Positions 1 to 10,862 of a stretch of DNA of 64,000 nt are shown in pieces. Source of the stretch: Micromonospora noduli. GTDB lineage: Bacteria > Actinomycetota > Actinomycetes > Mycobacteriales > Micromonosporaceae. A program made the translations under genes and the position numbers. The DNA lies in NCBI RefSeq assembly GCF_003264365.1, contig NZ_PYAK01000007.1, positions 62,001 through 126,000 on the forward strand, written 5' to 3'. The notes under the pieces were generated by a model. That model was not told where the DNA came from, ran no database searches, and was given only the letters and a program-made list of their open reading frames with translations. Each line of letters opens with the position of its first letter. Within the stretch, counting starts at the first letter, position 1.

Positions 1-1
1 G

Positions 2-58
2 ATGACCACCTGCCAGCAGGGCACCCCGTTCGTCGTGACCGCCGCCCACCGATCCTGA
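2..58 (+). CDS. Possible C-terminal tail of an upstream gene (partial)
   Basis: A frame that is open from the left edge ends at TGA 56-58 with the tail FVVTAAHRS. A strong hairpin follows 20 bases later, as expected at the end of a rightward gene that converges on the peptidase gene. Too little is visible to name a product, and an in-frame ATG at position 2 is probably internal. It could also be non-coding. Confidence 0.35.
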   Translation: MTTCQQGTPFVVTAAHRS

Positions 59-78
59 CCACTCACCCCTGACACGCG

Positions 79-110
79 GGAGCCCGCCCCCGAACGTGGG
101 GACGGGCTCC
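79..110. terminator. Bidirectional hairpin between convergent genes
   Basis: Bases 79-91 and 98-110 form a 13-bp stem with one mismatch around a 6-base loop (gaacgt). It lies between the left-edge reading frame and the 3' end of the leftward peptidase gene. There is no long T run, which is usual for terminators in GC-rich actinomycetes. Confidence 0.7.
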
Positions 111-129
111 TGCTGGTGTTACGAGTGGA

Positions 130-3100
130 TCAGTTCACGGCACCGATGGACACGTTGCCGCGACCCACGATTGCACCCTCGCTGGTGACGATCGCCAGTT
201 CACCGGAGAGTTGACGCCCGTCGGCCGGAACGGCCACCGCGGTCACCGTGCCGGTGATGGTGGCCGACTCGCCGTGCATCAGCGGCACCGCGACGGCTGG
301 AGCGGTGATCGTGCCCAGCGACGCTGACGCGAACGCGTCGTAGTAGTCGTAGGCGGTGCTGGTCCCCGGCCCGTCAACCCCGTACGGCTCCACCACGACG
401 CGGTAGGTGCCAGCGGGCGGGTTGGTCAGCGTGACCGCCTCCTCCGAGTCGCCGTCCGCGGCCCGGCCGACCTCGGTGGTACCCCGGTAGACGAACAGGT
501 CCAGGTCGGCTCCCGCGTTGGCGGGGTTGCCGATCCGGGCGGTGAACGTCGACGTACCCGCCGGGATCTCGACGGTCCACTCCTGGTTGGGACCGCCCTC
601 GGTGATGGTCGGACGCTCGGTCCGCACACCGGTCAGCGCGCCACTGCGGCCGCTGATCGAGACCGGACCGAAGGCGTTGGTGACCTTCCAGCTCACCGGG
701 GTCGGCTCGCCGGCCTCGACACTGGGCAGCTCGACCAGCGCCGGCTCGACCGTCAGGCCCTGCACCCGCGCCTGGAGCTTGAACGGGTTGTTCAGCGCCG
801 GGGACGTCCGCCGCGACTCCACCTCGATCTCCCAGACCCCGGGCAGCGGGTTCTGGTAGTCACGCTCCTGCGGCTTGCAGACGTTGACGTCGGAGAAGTT
901 GGTGTAGCAGACGGTGCTGGTGGTGGCCTCCACCGGCACACCCAACGGGTTGATCGCGATGAACCGGGTCTGCGAACTGGTGGCGATCCCGGAGAGGTTC
1001 ACCTGGAGGGCCTTGGCACCCTCCGGCACCGTGACGAAGTACGACGTGAAGCCGTTGCGGTCGACCGAGCCCTCATTGGTGTACGAGAAGTTGGGCTTCT
1101 TCACGTCGTTCGAGGCCACCACCACTGTGGACACCTCGAAGTCGACGACGTTGGTGGCCGGGTCGTCGATCCGCACGATCGCGCCGTGCGCACCCTCGGT
1201 GGCCGGCTTGGCGGTGACGCTGATGGTGACGGCCTTGTTGAGCGGCAACGCGACGGTCTTCGGTGCCTTGAAGGTGCCGTCGTTGCCCTGGAGCGTGATG
1301 TTGTGCTTGATGGTGCCGGCCGGGCCGCTGGTGCGGGTGAGCTTGACCGGGTACGTCTTGCTCTGGCCGACCTTGTGGCCACCCTCGGACGAGGTGCAAC
1401 GGTTGTAGACGCCGGTGCCCCGACCCGGGTTTGGTACGAACTTCACACCGTTCCAGATGGTCAGCTGCTCCGCGAGGGGGCTGCAGACCGGCGCGTCGGA
1501 GACGTACGACCGGGTTTCGACGCCCTGGCGCAGCAGCTGCCAGGCGCCCGGAACGTTGACCATGCCGTAGCCCTGCGCGTACGTCGGCACGTCCGCGATC
1601 GGCTTGGCGGAGGTGAACAGCGCCCGCCGCAGTGCCGCCGGGCTGACGCCCCGGTCGGTGGCCTTGGCGGCCGACAGCAGCAACGCGCTGGCGCCGGCGG
1701 TCTGCGGAGACGCCATCGAGGTGCCGTTCAGCATCGCGTAGCCCGGGGGCAGCGCGTATCCGGCCTCGGGGACCGGGGCGCCGAGCTGCCAGGTCGGTGC
1801 GGTGGAGATGGCCGAGCCGGGGGCGGCGATGTTCGGCTTGAAGCCGCCGTCCTCGCGTGGGCCACGGGAGGAGAAGTTGAACAGTGCGTTCTTCTTCTTG
1901 ACGACCGAGCCGTAGTTGGCCAGCCAGGTGTCCTTGCTGATGTTGGCGGCAACGCTGATCACGTTGCTGGCCACCGACGGGTCGCCGATGGTGTTGAGAC
2001 CCGGGCCGGAGTTGCCGGCCGAGATGACCAACTGCACGCCGTACGTCTCGATCAGTTCGTTGTAGAGGTTCGTCCGCGCGTTGTTGCCGTCGTTCAGGCC
2101 GGGAAGGCCACCGATCGACATGTTGACGATGTCGACGCCACGGTTGGCCACCAGGTCGATCATGCCGGTGGTCAGGGCCGCCGCGCTGCAGCCGCCGCCC
2201 CAGGAGCAGGCGCGGGCGGAGACCAGCTTGGCGCCGGGCGCGGCGCCGTCGAAGGCCCCGTTGCCGAGCATGTCGTTGGCGGCGGTGATGCCGGCGACGT
2301 GGGTGCCGTGGGTGCTCTCGACGATGCCGATGTTGACGTAGTCGTAGGTGCCCGGCAGCCCGATCGGCGTGGTGTTGACGTTCTTGCGGAACTCGACGAC
2401 GAACGGCTGCCGCTCGGCGACCGGGGTCGCCGGGTTGTCGGTGCCGAAGTAGCCGATGTCGTACTTCTCCTTGTACGGCCGCATGACCGGGTCGTCGGTG
2501 AAGTTGAGGTTCTGGTTGGCGTCCACCCGGATGTTGTTGGTGGCCGGGTCGAAGAGCACACCCCAGGTGTCGGTCGTGTCGCCGTCGCGGTTGACGTCAC
2601 CCCGGGCGTCGCTCGCGGTGGTGACCGACTCGCTGAACAGGTTGAACCGGTACGTGCCGGCCGGTGCCGTCCAGGTGCCGCCGGCGATGGTGAACGACGG
2701 GCCGGCGACCTCGGCCTGCATCCGCCGCCACGAGCCGTCCTCCAGCGGATCGGTCGCGGTGACCCAATCGACGATCTTGCGCTCGCCGGTGGTGGTCTGC
2801 TGCAACGCCGGGTGGGCAAGGTCCACACCGGAGTCCATGATGCCGATCGTGACGCCCCGGCCGTCCCACTCGGGGTGGGCCGCGGTGAACGCCACCGCGC
2901 CGGTCTCGTTGGTGGGCATGTAGGGGTTGTCGGCCGGGGTGGTCTCTCCCGGCGCCCCGACGGTGGCCTGCCGCGCGCCGGCGGTGCCGGTGGGGGTGTT
3001 TTCCGGGGCCGGGTCCGGCAGTTGGATGACCTCGTCCAGGTCGACGGCCGAGACGCCGGGCAGCCGTGCCGCCTTGAGCACGCGGTCGGTCGGGACCTTG

Positions 3101-3426
3101 GCCAGCACGAAGCCGACCCGGTCCTGCCGCTGGCTGACAGTGCCGCCGAGCTTGGTGAGGCTGTCGGCGACGTCCCCTGCCTCACCCTTCTCGGTGGCGA
3201 CGATCAACGTGACGGTGGGGGCCTTCTTGGCGCGGGCCTCGCTGAGCAGTTTGGCGTCGTGGGCGCCCAGCGTCTCGGCGGCGGTGGCCGGGGAAGCGTC
3301 CGGTGTGGTGGCGGGAGCGGCGGCCGCGGTGGCGGCACCACCCATGGTCGTCATGGCGCTCGCCGCCAGGACCGACGCGAAGAGCGCGGCTGAGGTGCGC
3401 CGGCTCAGGTTTCGAAGTCTGCTCAC
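130..3426 (-). CDS. Secreted S8 (subtilisin-like) serine peptidase, 1098 aa
   Basis: An exported endopeptidase. Residues 1-37 form a signal peptide (basic MSRLRNLSRR, then an Ala-rich hydrophobic stretch). Residues about 70-135 look like an I9-type inhibitory propeptide. The catalytic triad is visible as Asp198 (IMDSGVD), His373 (STHGTHVAG) and Ser570 (LNGTSMASP), with the oxyanion-hole Asn472 (SAGNSGPG). An insertion of about 150 residues separates Asp and His. The C-terminal 400 residues look like beta-sandwich and pre-peptidase C-terminal-type domains (for example AGADLDLFVYRG). The start is GTG 3424-3426, with GGAGG ten bases upstream. The gene is probably monocistronic. A family S8 peptidase is certain; the substrate is unknown. 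Confidence 0.95.
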   Translation of the reverse strand: MSRLRNLSRRTSAALFASVLAASAMTTMGGAATAAAAPATTPDASPATAAETLGAHDAKLLSEARAKKAPTVTLIVATEKGEAGDVADSLTKLGGTVSQRQDRVGFVLAKVPTDRVLKAARLPGVSAVDLDEVIQLPDPAPENTPTGTAGARQATVGAPGETTPADNPYMPTNETGAVAFTAAHPEWDGRGVTIGIMDSGVDLAHPALQQTTTGERKIVDWVTATDPLEDGSWRRMQAEVAGPSFTIAGGTWTAPAGTYRFNLFSESVTTASDARGDVNRDGDTTDTWGVLFDPATNNIRVDANQNLNFTDDPVMRPYKEKYDIGYFGTDNPATPVAERQPFVVEFRKNVNTTPIGLPGTYDYVNIGIVESTHGTHVAGITAANDMLGNGAFDGAAPGAKLVSARACSWGGGCSAAALTTGMIDLVANRGVDIVNMSIGGLPGLNDGNNARTNLYNELIETYGVQLVISAGNSGPGLNTIGDPSVASNVISVAANISKDTWLANYGSVVKKKNALFNFSSRGPREDGGFKPNIAAPGSAISTAPTWQLGAPVPEAGYALPPGYAMLNGTSMASPQTAGASALLLSAAKATDRGVSPAALRRALFTSAKPIADVPTYAQGYGMVNVPGAWQLLRQGVETRSYVSDAPVCSPLAEQLTIWNGVKFVPNPGRGTGVYNRCTSSEGGHKVGQSKTYPVKLTRTSGPAGTIKHNITLQGNDGTFKAPKTVALPLNKAVTISVTAKPATEGAHGAIVRIDDPATNVVDFEVSTVVVASNDVKKPNFSYTNEGSVDRNGFTSYFVTVPEGAKALQVNLSGIATSSQTRFIAINPLGVPVEATTSTVCYTNFSDVNVCKPQERDYQNPLPGVWEIEVESRRTSPALNNPFKLQARVQGLTVEPALVELPSVEAGEPTPVSWKVTNAFGPVSISGRSGALTGVRTERPTITEGGPNQEWTVEIPAGTSTFTARIGNPANAGADLDLFVYRGTTEVGRAADGDSEEAVTLTNPPAGTYRVVVEPYGVDGPGTSTAYDYYDAFASASLGTITAPAVAVPLMHGESATITGTVTAVAVPADGRQLSGELAIVTSEGAIVGRGNVSIGAVN

Positions 3427-3451
3427 GTTCTCTTTACCTCCAGAGAACAGG

Positions 3452-3468
3452 GCCCTTCAGAGAAGGGC
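3452..3468 (-). promoter_or_regulatory. Small perfect hairpin in the 5' region of the S8 peptidase gene
   Basis: gcccttc (3452-3458) and gaagggc (3462-3468) form a perfect 7-bp stem with a 3-base loop, about ten bases upstream of the Shine-Dalgarno sequence. It could modulate translation or mRNA stability. It also resembles the short GAAGGGGCCC-type palindromes common in this genus. Confidence 0.35.
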
Positions 3469-3507
3469 GCTCGGGTGAGCAGAATCTTTCGGGGTGTCGA
3501 CAAGCAC

Positions 3508-3546
3508 TGTCACTACTGGTCGGTCCCTTGTGACCAGTTCGTGACA
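3508..3546 (-). promoter_or_regulatory. Inverted repeat upstream of the S8 peptidase (candidate operator)
   Basis: The left arm TGTCAC-ta-CTGGTC (3508-3521) is mirrored by GACCAG-ttc-GTGACA (3532-3546), with a 10-base centre. A further ACTGTCAC copy lies at 3560-3567. The site is 80-120 bases upstream of the peptidase start, between it and the 3' end of rmuC, which is where a regulator or promoter element would lie. The cognate factor is unknown. Confidence 0.4.
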
Positions 3547-3575
3547 TGCGGGCACACACACTGTCACATAGATGG

Positions 3576-4736
3576 CTAGCGGGCCGAGACCTCGTCGGCC
3601 GGATCGGCCAGCTCGGGGGCCTGCGGCTGCCGGGGCGTCAACTCGACCTGGGCCGGCGTGGCCAACTCGTCGTCCGAGACGCCCAACTCGGCGAGCTTGC
3701 GGGCGCTGACCAGCACCCGGGCCTCCAGCGAGCCGACCGCCCGGTTGTAGGCGGTCACCGCGCCGGCCAGCGAGGACCCCAGCTTGCCAACGTGGTCGCC
3801 CAGGGTGGAGAGCCGGCCGTACAGCTCCCGGGCGAGGGTGTGCACCGCGAGCGCGTTGCGGGCCAGTGCCTCCTGCCGCCAGGAGTAGGCCACGGTGCGG
3901 AGCAGGGCGACCAGCGTGGCCGGCGTGGCGAGCACCACGTTGCGGGTGAAGGCGTGCTCCAGCAGCGTCGGGTCCCGCTGGAGCGCGACGTCGAGGAACG
4001 GGTCGGCGGGGACGAACAGCACCACGAACTCGGGTGAGTTGTCGAACGCCGACCAGTACGACTTGGCGGCGAGGGCGTCGACGTGCCCCCGCAGGTGCCG
4101 CGCGTGCGCGTCGAGGTGGGTGTCCCGGCCGCGCTCGTCGCGGGCCTCCATGGCTGTCAGGTACGCGTCGAACGGGGCCTTCGCGTCCACCACCACCGAG
4201 CGGCCACCGTGCAGGCGGACCACCAGATCCGGTCGGACGACCTGCTGGTCGGTGGCGGCGGTGACCTGCTCGGAGAAGTCGCAGTGCTCCAGCATGCCGG
4301 CCGCCTCGACGATCCGGCGCAGCTGGTGCTCGCCCCAGCGGCCCCGCACCTGCGGTGCGCGCAGCGCAGCCACCAACTGCTTGGTCTCGGTGCGCAGCTC
4401 ACCGGAGACCGCGTTCATCGAGCGGACCTGCTCACGCAGCTCGGCGTACGCGTCGACGCGGTCGTGCTCCAGCTCGGCCACCCGCTGCTCGTAGCGGCGC
4501 AGGGTGTCGTGCAGCGGCGCGACCGCCCGGGCCACCGCCTCCTGGGACTGCGCGGTGGCCTCGTAGCTCAACGCCCGCATGGACTGCTCCAGCCGACCCT
4601 CGCCCTCCCGGGTGGCGGCCAGGGTGGCATCCAGGCGGGCGATGTCGGCGGCCGACCGGGACCGGGCCGCGAGCCAGCCCACCGCCCCGCCGGCGCCGAG
4701 GCACACGATCACCAGGAGCAGCGTCGAGACGTCCAT
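3576..4736 (-). CDS. rmuC: DNA recombination protein RmuC, 386 aa
   Basis: RmuC-family protein, linked to limiting DNA rearrangements, with a nuclease-like fold. Residues 1-22 form an N-terminal membrane anchor (LLLVIVCLGAGGAVGWLAA). A coiled coil covers about 30-110 (repeated Ala/Leu/Glu, RRYEQRVAELEHDRVDAY). The family core follows: RGRWGEHQLRRIVEAAGM, then RPDLVVRLHGGRSVVVDAKAP, which carries the PD-(D/E)xK-like Asp and Lys, then PADPFLDVALQRDP. The length fits the family. The start is the ATG at 4734-4736; the upstream in-frame sequence is not family-like. It is divergent from the next gene, with a 54-base gap that must hold both promoters. Confidence 0.92.
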   Translation of the reverse strand: MDVSTLLLVIVCLGAGGAVGWLAARSRSAADIARLDATLAATREGEGRLEQSMRALSYEATAQSQEAVARAVAPLHDTLRRYEQRVAELEHDRVDAYAELREQVRSMNAVSGELRTETKQLVAALRAPQVRGRWGEHQLRRIVEAAGMLEHCDFSEQVTAATDQQVVRPDLVVRLHGGRSVVVDAKAPFDAYLTAMEARDERGRDTHLDAHARHLRGHVDALAAKSYWSAFDNSPEFVVLFVPADPFLDVALQRDPTLLEHAFTRNVVLATPATLVALLRTVAYSWRQEALARNALAVHTLARELYGRLSTLGDHVGKLGSSLAGAVTAYNRAVGSLEARVLVSARKLAELGVSDDELATPAQVELTPRQPQAPELADPADEVSAR

Positions 4737-4790
4737 CACCGGAGCTTGCCAGACGGATACGACGTGCGACCCGGGGGTACGTTCGATGAC

Positions 4791-5624
4791 ATGGAACTTG
4801 TGCTCTGCCTCGCCGTTGTGCTGGTCGGCGCGCTGGGCGCCGCCGCGCTCATCCGCGCTCAGGCCGGTGCCCGTCGGCGCACCGAGCTCGGCGACGCCCG
4901 CGCGGAGGCGCAGCGGTGGTACGAGCGCCTCGGCGGCCAGTTGATGAACCTGCACGGCGACGACCCAGCGGTACGCCAGGCGCTGGCCGACGCCGGTGAG
5001 CGGTACAACGCGGCGGGCTCCCAGCTGGAGCAGGCGTCCACGCCGCACCAGTTCGGGCTGGCCCGGGAGACCGCGCTGGAGGGTTTGGCGTACATCCGGG
5101 CGGCGCGTACGGCGCTGGGCATCGATCCGGGCCCCGAGGTGCCGACCCTGGCCGCCGCCCGCGGCGTGGGGCAGCTCACCAAGGAGCGCGAGGTCGATGT
5201 GCAGGGGCAGACCTTCCGGGCCGGGCCGCAACCCGGCCGGGAAACGCCCTACTACTACCCCGGTGGGCGTTATCAGGGTCGCCCGGTGCCCGCCGGCTGG
5301 TATTCGACGCCCTGGTGGAAGACCGCGCTGGGTGCCGGCGCCGGTGTGCTCGGCGGCATCCTGATTGCCGACGCGCTCTTCTCTCCCGCCTTCGCCGACC
5401 CGGGGTACGGCTACGACGCCGGCTACCAGGAGGGCTTCGGTGACGGTGTCGACCAGGGCGGCGACGGCGGTGACCAGGGCGGCGACTTCGGCGGCGGCGA
5501 CCAGGGTGGGGACTTCGGCGGCGGGGACTACGCCGGTGGGGACTTCGGTGGTGGCGACTTCGGTGGTGGCGGCTTCGGCGGCGGCGACTTCGGGGGCGGG
5601 GACTTCGGCGGCGGCGACTTCTGA
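4791..5624 (+). CDS. Membrane protein with glycine/aspartate-rich repeat tail, 277 aa
   Basis: I do not recognise a characterised family. An N-terminal hydrophobic segment (MELVLCLAVVLVGALGAAALI) is followed by a helical region of about 110 residues with charged faces, a Tyr/Pro-rich linker (TPYYYPGGRYQGRPVPAGWY) and a second membrane segment (about 180-202, ALGAGAGVLGGILIADALF). The last 60 residues are GGD/GGGDF repeats with no basic residue. The ATG at 4791 is chosen because the hydrophobic segment starts there. It is divergent from rmuC and ends at a very strong terminator. Function is unknown; the acidic tail could be an extracytoplasmic low-complexity domain. Confidence 0.8.
   Translation: MELVLCLAVVLVGALGAAALIRAQAGARRRTELGDARAEAQRWYERLGGQLMNLHGDDPAVRQALADAGERYNAAGSQLEQASTPHQFGLARETALEGLAYIRAARTALGIDPGPEVPTLAAARGVGQLTKEREVDVQGQTFRAGPQPGRETPYYYPGGRYQGRPVPAGWYSTPWWKTALGAGAGVLGGILIADALFSPAFADPGYGYDAGYQEGFGDGVDQGGDGGDQGGDFGGGDQGGDFGGGDYAGGDFGGGDFGGGGFGGGDFGGGDFGGGDF
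5456..5624 (+). repeat. Tandem codon repeats encoding GGD(F/Q) units
   Basis: The 3' end of the preceding gene is built from imperfect 9-15 base units such as ggcggcgacttc and ggtggggacttc. They encode GGGDF, GGDQ and GGDY blocks. Synonymous differences between units argue against recent slippage of every copy. The array is coding and in frame, so it is not an intergenic repeat or CRISPR. Confidence 0.75.
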
Positions 5625-5645
5625 CCGTCGTTCAGACCTATGGAA

Positions 5646-5676
5646 ACGGGCCCCGGTCGCAGCGACCGGGGCCCGT
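5646..5676. terminator. Strong bidirectional intrinsic terminator
   Basis: acgggccccggtcgc (5646-5660) is a perfect inverted copy of 5662-5676, and a T run follows at 5676-5680. It separates the rightward glycine-rich gene from the 3' end of leftward ppc. This is the clearest textbook terminator in the window. Confidence 0.92.
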
Positions 5677-5692
5677 TTTTCGTACCTGTCGA

Positions 5693-8479
<2,787 letters not shown>

Positions 8480-8505
8480 GATGCGCTCCCTTACGTGGGT
8501 ACGAA

Positions 8506-8519
8506 GGACAGCGCTGTCC
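8506..8519 (-). promoter_or_regulatory. Perfect 14-bp palindrome in the ppc leader/promoter
   Basis: GGACAGCGCTGTCC lies 27-40 bases upstream of the ppc start codon. A TACCAT-like -10 box on the same strand lies just upstream. This suits an operator or a short 5' hairpin. No regulator can be named from the sequence. Confidence 0.4.
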
Positions 8520-8608
8520 GACTTACTGGATGGTATCCGCGCGCCGGGGATGTCTGGAGGGCCCCCTGGTGATCCACTGCCCTCGGGAGGGTGTTTTCCG
8601 GGGTGATC

Positions 8609-9640
8609 TCAACCACCGTCGCGGTCCGGCGAGGGGCCGGAGGGGGCGGCCCGGCGGCCGCGGACCAGGCTCGCGCTGACCAACCCGAGCGCTCCGAGCA
8701 CCGTCCAGATCCCGAGGGCGAAAGCCGGCCAGCCGGCCGACCGCCAGTCGAAGTACACGGCGGCCTTGGTCAGGTCGTTGGCGAGCCCGGGGATGTTCCA
8801 GCGGTGCATGCCGCGCAGCACCCCGGGCAGGAACTCGGGCGCGTAGATGCCGCCGGACCCCGGGTTGCCGAGCACCACCAACAGCAGGATGACCAGCGCG
8901 GTGCCCGCGACGCCGAGCCAACCCTGGATGGCGCTGGCGAACATGGCGGCGGCGAAGACGGCCAGCGCGCCGATGGCGGCGATCGTCGGCACGTCGTGGT
9001 GCCAGATGTCCAGGACGGGTCCGACCACCACCGCGCCGGCGATGCCGAGCAGCACGCTGTAGACAGCCAGGGCGGCGATGCGCAGTCCGGCGCGTCGCGC
9101 CGTTCGGGGGGTGGTGCCGGCGGATATCCCGAGCACGGTCGAGCCCAGGTAGCCGCCGAGCACGTACCCGACGTTCAGGTAGAAGGGCACCACCCCGCGC
9201 GGGTCGGCCGGGGTGACCGGCACCTCGTCGACGATCTGGAGCGGGGTGCCGGTGCGGGTGGTGGCGGTGCCGAGGACCTCTTTGATCGCGCTGGTGGCCG
9301 AGGGGCCGGAGGCGCTCGCCACGGTGAGGATCAGGCCGTTGTCGGGTCCGGTGCTGAGCACGGCGTACACCGCGCGGCTCAGCAGTCCGTGCTCGGCGGC
9401 GCCCGGGTCGTCGTACCCGATGGGTTTGAGGATGTTGGTCTGGCCGCGCACGGCGTCGAGCGTCGCCCGGGCGCGTTGGTCGCCGGAGACGACGCCGATC
9501 GGCACGTCGCGGGGTGTGGGCTGGTGCAACGCGCCGACGTAGGCCGCGATGAACGCCGTGGCCAGCACGAGGGTGCCGAGGAGCAGTCCGATGCTGCGCG
9601 GCGCCCAGTCGCGAGCTGTGCCGTGCGAGTCCTTGTCCAC
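8609..9640 (-). CDS. ABC-2/DUF3533-like polytopic membrane protein, 343 aa
   Basis: One membrane segment near residues 18-40 (GLLLGTLVLATAFIAAYVGAL) is followed by an extracytoplasmic domain of about 120 residues (DVPIGVVSGDQRARATL... STGPDNGLILTVASASG). Five or six C-terminal helices follow. This is the layout of the YhgE/Pip/SNG1 (DUF3533) and ABC-2 permease-like group. A basic, Ser/Pro-rich tail ends the protein. No ATPase partner is adjacent. The start is GTG 9638-9640, with a TAGGCT box 6 bases upstream and no obvious Shine-Dalgarno sequence, so the mRNA may be leaderless. Transport substrate is unknown. Confidence 0.8.
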   Translation of the reverse strand: MDKDSHGTARDWAPRSIGLLLGTLVLATAFIAAYVGALHQPTPRDVPIGVVSGDQRARATLDAVRGQTNILKPIGYDDPGAAEHGLLSRAVYAVLSTGPDNGLILTVASASGPSATSAIKEVLGTATTRTGTPLQIVDEVPVTPADPRGVVPFYLNVGYVLGGYLGSTVLGISAGTTPRTARRAGLRIAALAVYSVLLGIAGAVVVGPVLDIWHHDVPTIAAIGALAVFAAAMFASAIQGWLGVAGTALVILLLVVLGNPGSGGIYAPEFLPGVLRGMHRWNIPGLANDLTKAAVYFDWRSAGWPAFALGIWTVLGALGLVSASLVRGRRAAPSGPSPDRDGG

Positions 9641-9646
9641 GTTGTC

Positions 9647-9652
9647 AGCCTA
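9647..9652 (-). promoter_or_regulatory. -10 box (TAGGCT) for a leaderless transcript
   Basis: On the minus strand TAGGCT is followed by six bases and then the GTG start at 9640. That places the predicted transcription start at or next to the start codon of the DUF3533-like gene. Confidence 0.55.
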
Positions 9653-9755
9653 TGGTCCGTTTTGCAGACCGCAGGGTGGAACCAGTTGGCCGCGCGCCCC
9701 CACGGTGCGGCAGAGACCGGCCGCCGGCCGTGCGTCGACGGCCTCGCGGGTGGCG

Positions 9756-10670
9756 TCAGGGGTTGACGACGGCGAAGGCGCGAACGGGGAAGGTGCCCAT
9801 GCCGGCCACCATCGGCGGGGCAGCGGTGAACCGGAACCCGCTCGGCGGCAACGCGTCCAGGCCGGTCAGGTGCTCGACGATCGGGATGCCGGCGGCGAGC
9901 AGCGTGCTGTGCGCGGGGCGTACGCCAGCGGCCGCCGGGCTCATGTCGTCGATGTTGATCGAGTCGATGCCGACCACTGCCGCCCCCGCGTCGACCAGCG
10001 CCTGGGCGGCGTCCCCGGTCAGGTACGGCGCGTCCGGGGCGCCGTACCTCTCGGTGCCGAAGTGCGCGTCCCACCCGGTGTGCAGCAGCACCGCCTGGCC
10101 GGTCACCTCGTACGGGGCAAGCATCAGCCGGTCCACCGCGCGGATGCCGGCCGGCACCCGGACCACCACCCCCGGTAGATCGGCGAGACGGTCCAGCGGC
10201 ACCCCGGTCAGGTCGTCCCGGCCGGCCCAGCGGTGGGCGGGCGTGTCCAGGTACGTGCCGGTGTTGGCGATCATGTCGATTCGGGCCACATGGAACTCGG
10301 TGTCCGGGGCGTACCGCTCGCGGGATGCCGCGAAGGTCAGCCAGTCGGTGATCCGGGGGCCCGGCCAATCCGGCAGGGTGGTCATCCCGTCGCTGATCAC
10401 GTGGCTCAGTTCGACCAGCCGACGACCCGCGCCGGATCCGTCGACCGCGACACCCCGGCCCCCCTTGTGCGGCTCCTCGATGATCGTCTTGGCGCTGATC
10501 CGGACGTCGGCGACCATCAGCAGCCCGAGGTGCCGGACGAACAACGCCGCCAGGTCGCCGTCGGTGATCTCCCGACCGGGAATGTCCAGCCGGAACCCCT
10601 CGGTACGCAGCCCGCCGCCGTTGGCGAAGCTGACCTCCGCGTCGAACTGTGCCCGCCACTGCTCACCCAT
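9756..10670 (-). CDS. Cyclase-family (kynurenine-formamidase-like) protein with N-terminal extension, 304 aa
   Basis: Residues 84-304 match the cyclase/arylformamidase fold ([20 protein letters not shown]; later [20 protein letters not shown]). The usual metal motif HxGTHxDxPxH reads N136[10 protein letters not shown]146: the first two His are Asn and Tyr, while Asp142 and His146 remain. The first 80 residues ([20 protein letters not shown]) form a separate compact domain that I cannot name. The start is the ATG at 10668-10670; the long open frame further upstream is a shadow of mfd. It is divergent from mfd. A hydrolase or lactonase-like role is possible, but the altered metal site makes the activity uncertain. 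Confidence 0.82.
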   Translation of the reverse strand: MGEQWRAQFDAEVSFANGGGLRTEGFRLDIPGREITDGDLAALFVRHLGLLMVADVRISAKTIIEEPHKGGRGVAVDGSGAGRRLVELSHVISDGMTTLPDWPGPRITDWLTFAASRERYAPDTEFHVARIDMIANTGTYLDTPAHRWAGRDDLTGVPLDRLADLPGVVVRVPAGIRAVDRLMLAPYEVTGQAVLLHTGWDAHFGTERYGAPDAPYLTGDAAQALVDAGAAVVGIDSINIDDMSPAAAGVRPAHSTLLAAGIPIVEHLTGLDALPPSGFRFTAAPPMVAGMGTFPVRAFAVVNP

Positions 10671-10782
10671 ACCGAAACCCGACCACGCCCGCCGGCGGCG
10701 GTCAAGATCCCTGAGGTGCGGGTGACGCGCGCCGTCGCGGCGCGGACCTGGGCGGAAGGGGGTGTGTGTCGGTGGACGGGGA

Positions 10783-10788
10783 TAGGCT
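10783..10788 (+). promoter_or_regulatory. Possible -10 box (TAGGCT) for mfd
   Basis: TAGGCT sits about 75 bases upstream of the mfd start in the 192-base divergent gap. No convincing -35 box is seen. The rest of the gap (10671-10862) shows only the mfd ribosome binding site. Confidence 0.3.
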
Positions 10789-10862
10789 TGCGTCGTGCAC
10801 CCCCCGTCCGGCTGGACGAGGGGCCGCCGTCGTGTGCGTCGACTCCCCGGGAAGGATTTCCC

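Noticed and set aside
1186-3393. 735-aa open frame on the + strand, antisense to the S8 peptidase gene
   Set aside because: Composition is Arg/Gly/Asp-rich with no motif. It mirrors the codon structure of the real peptidase gene on the other strand, which has an intact triad and signal peptide.
5456-5624. Possible CRISPR-like or satellite array
   Set aside because: Units are short, unequal, without spacers and in frame within a glycine-rich protein. No CRISPR array was seen anywhere in the window.
10233-10862. Long N-terminal extension of the mfd frame
   Set aside because: It runs antisense through the cyclase gene. TTG 10863 has a good ribosome binding site and begins exactly where Mfd similarity should start.
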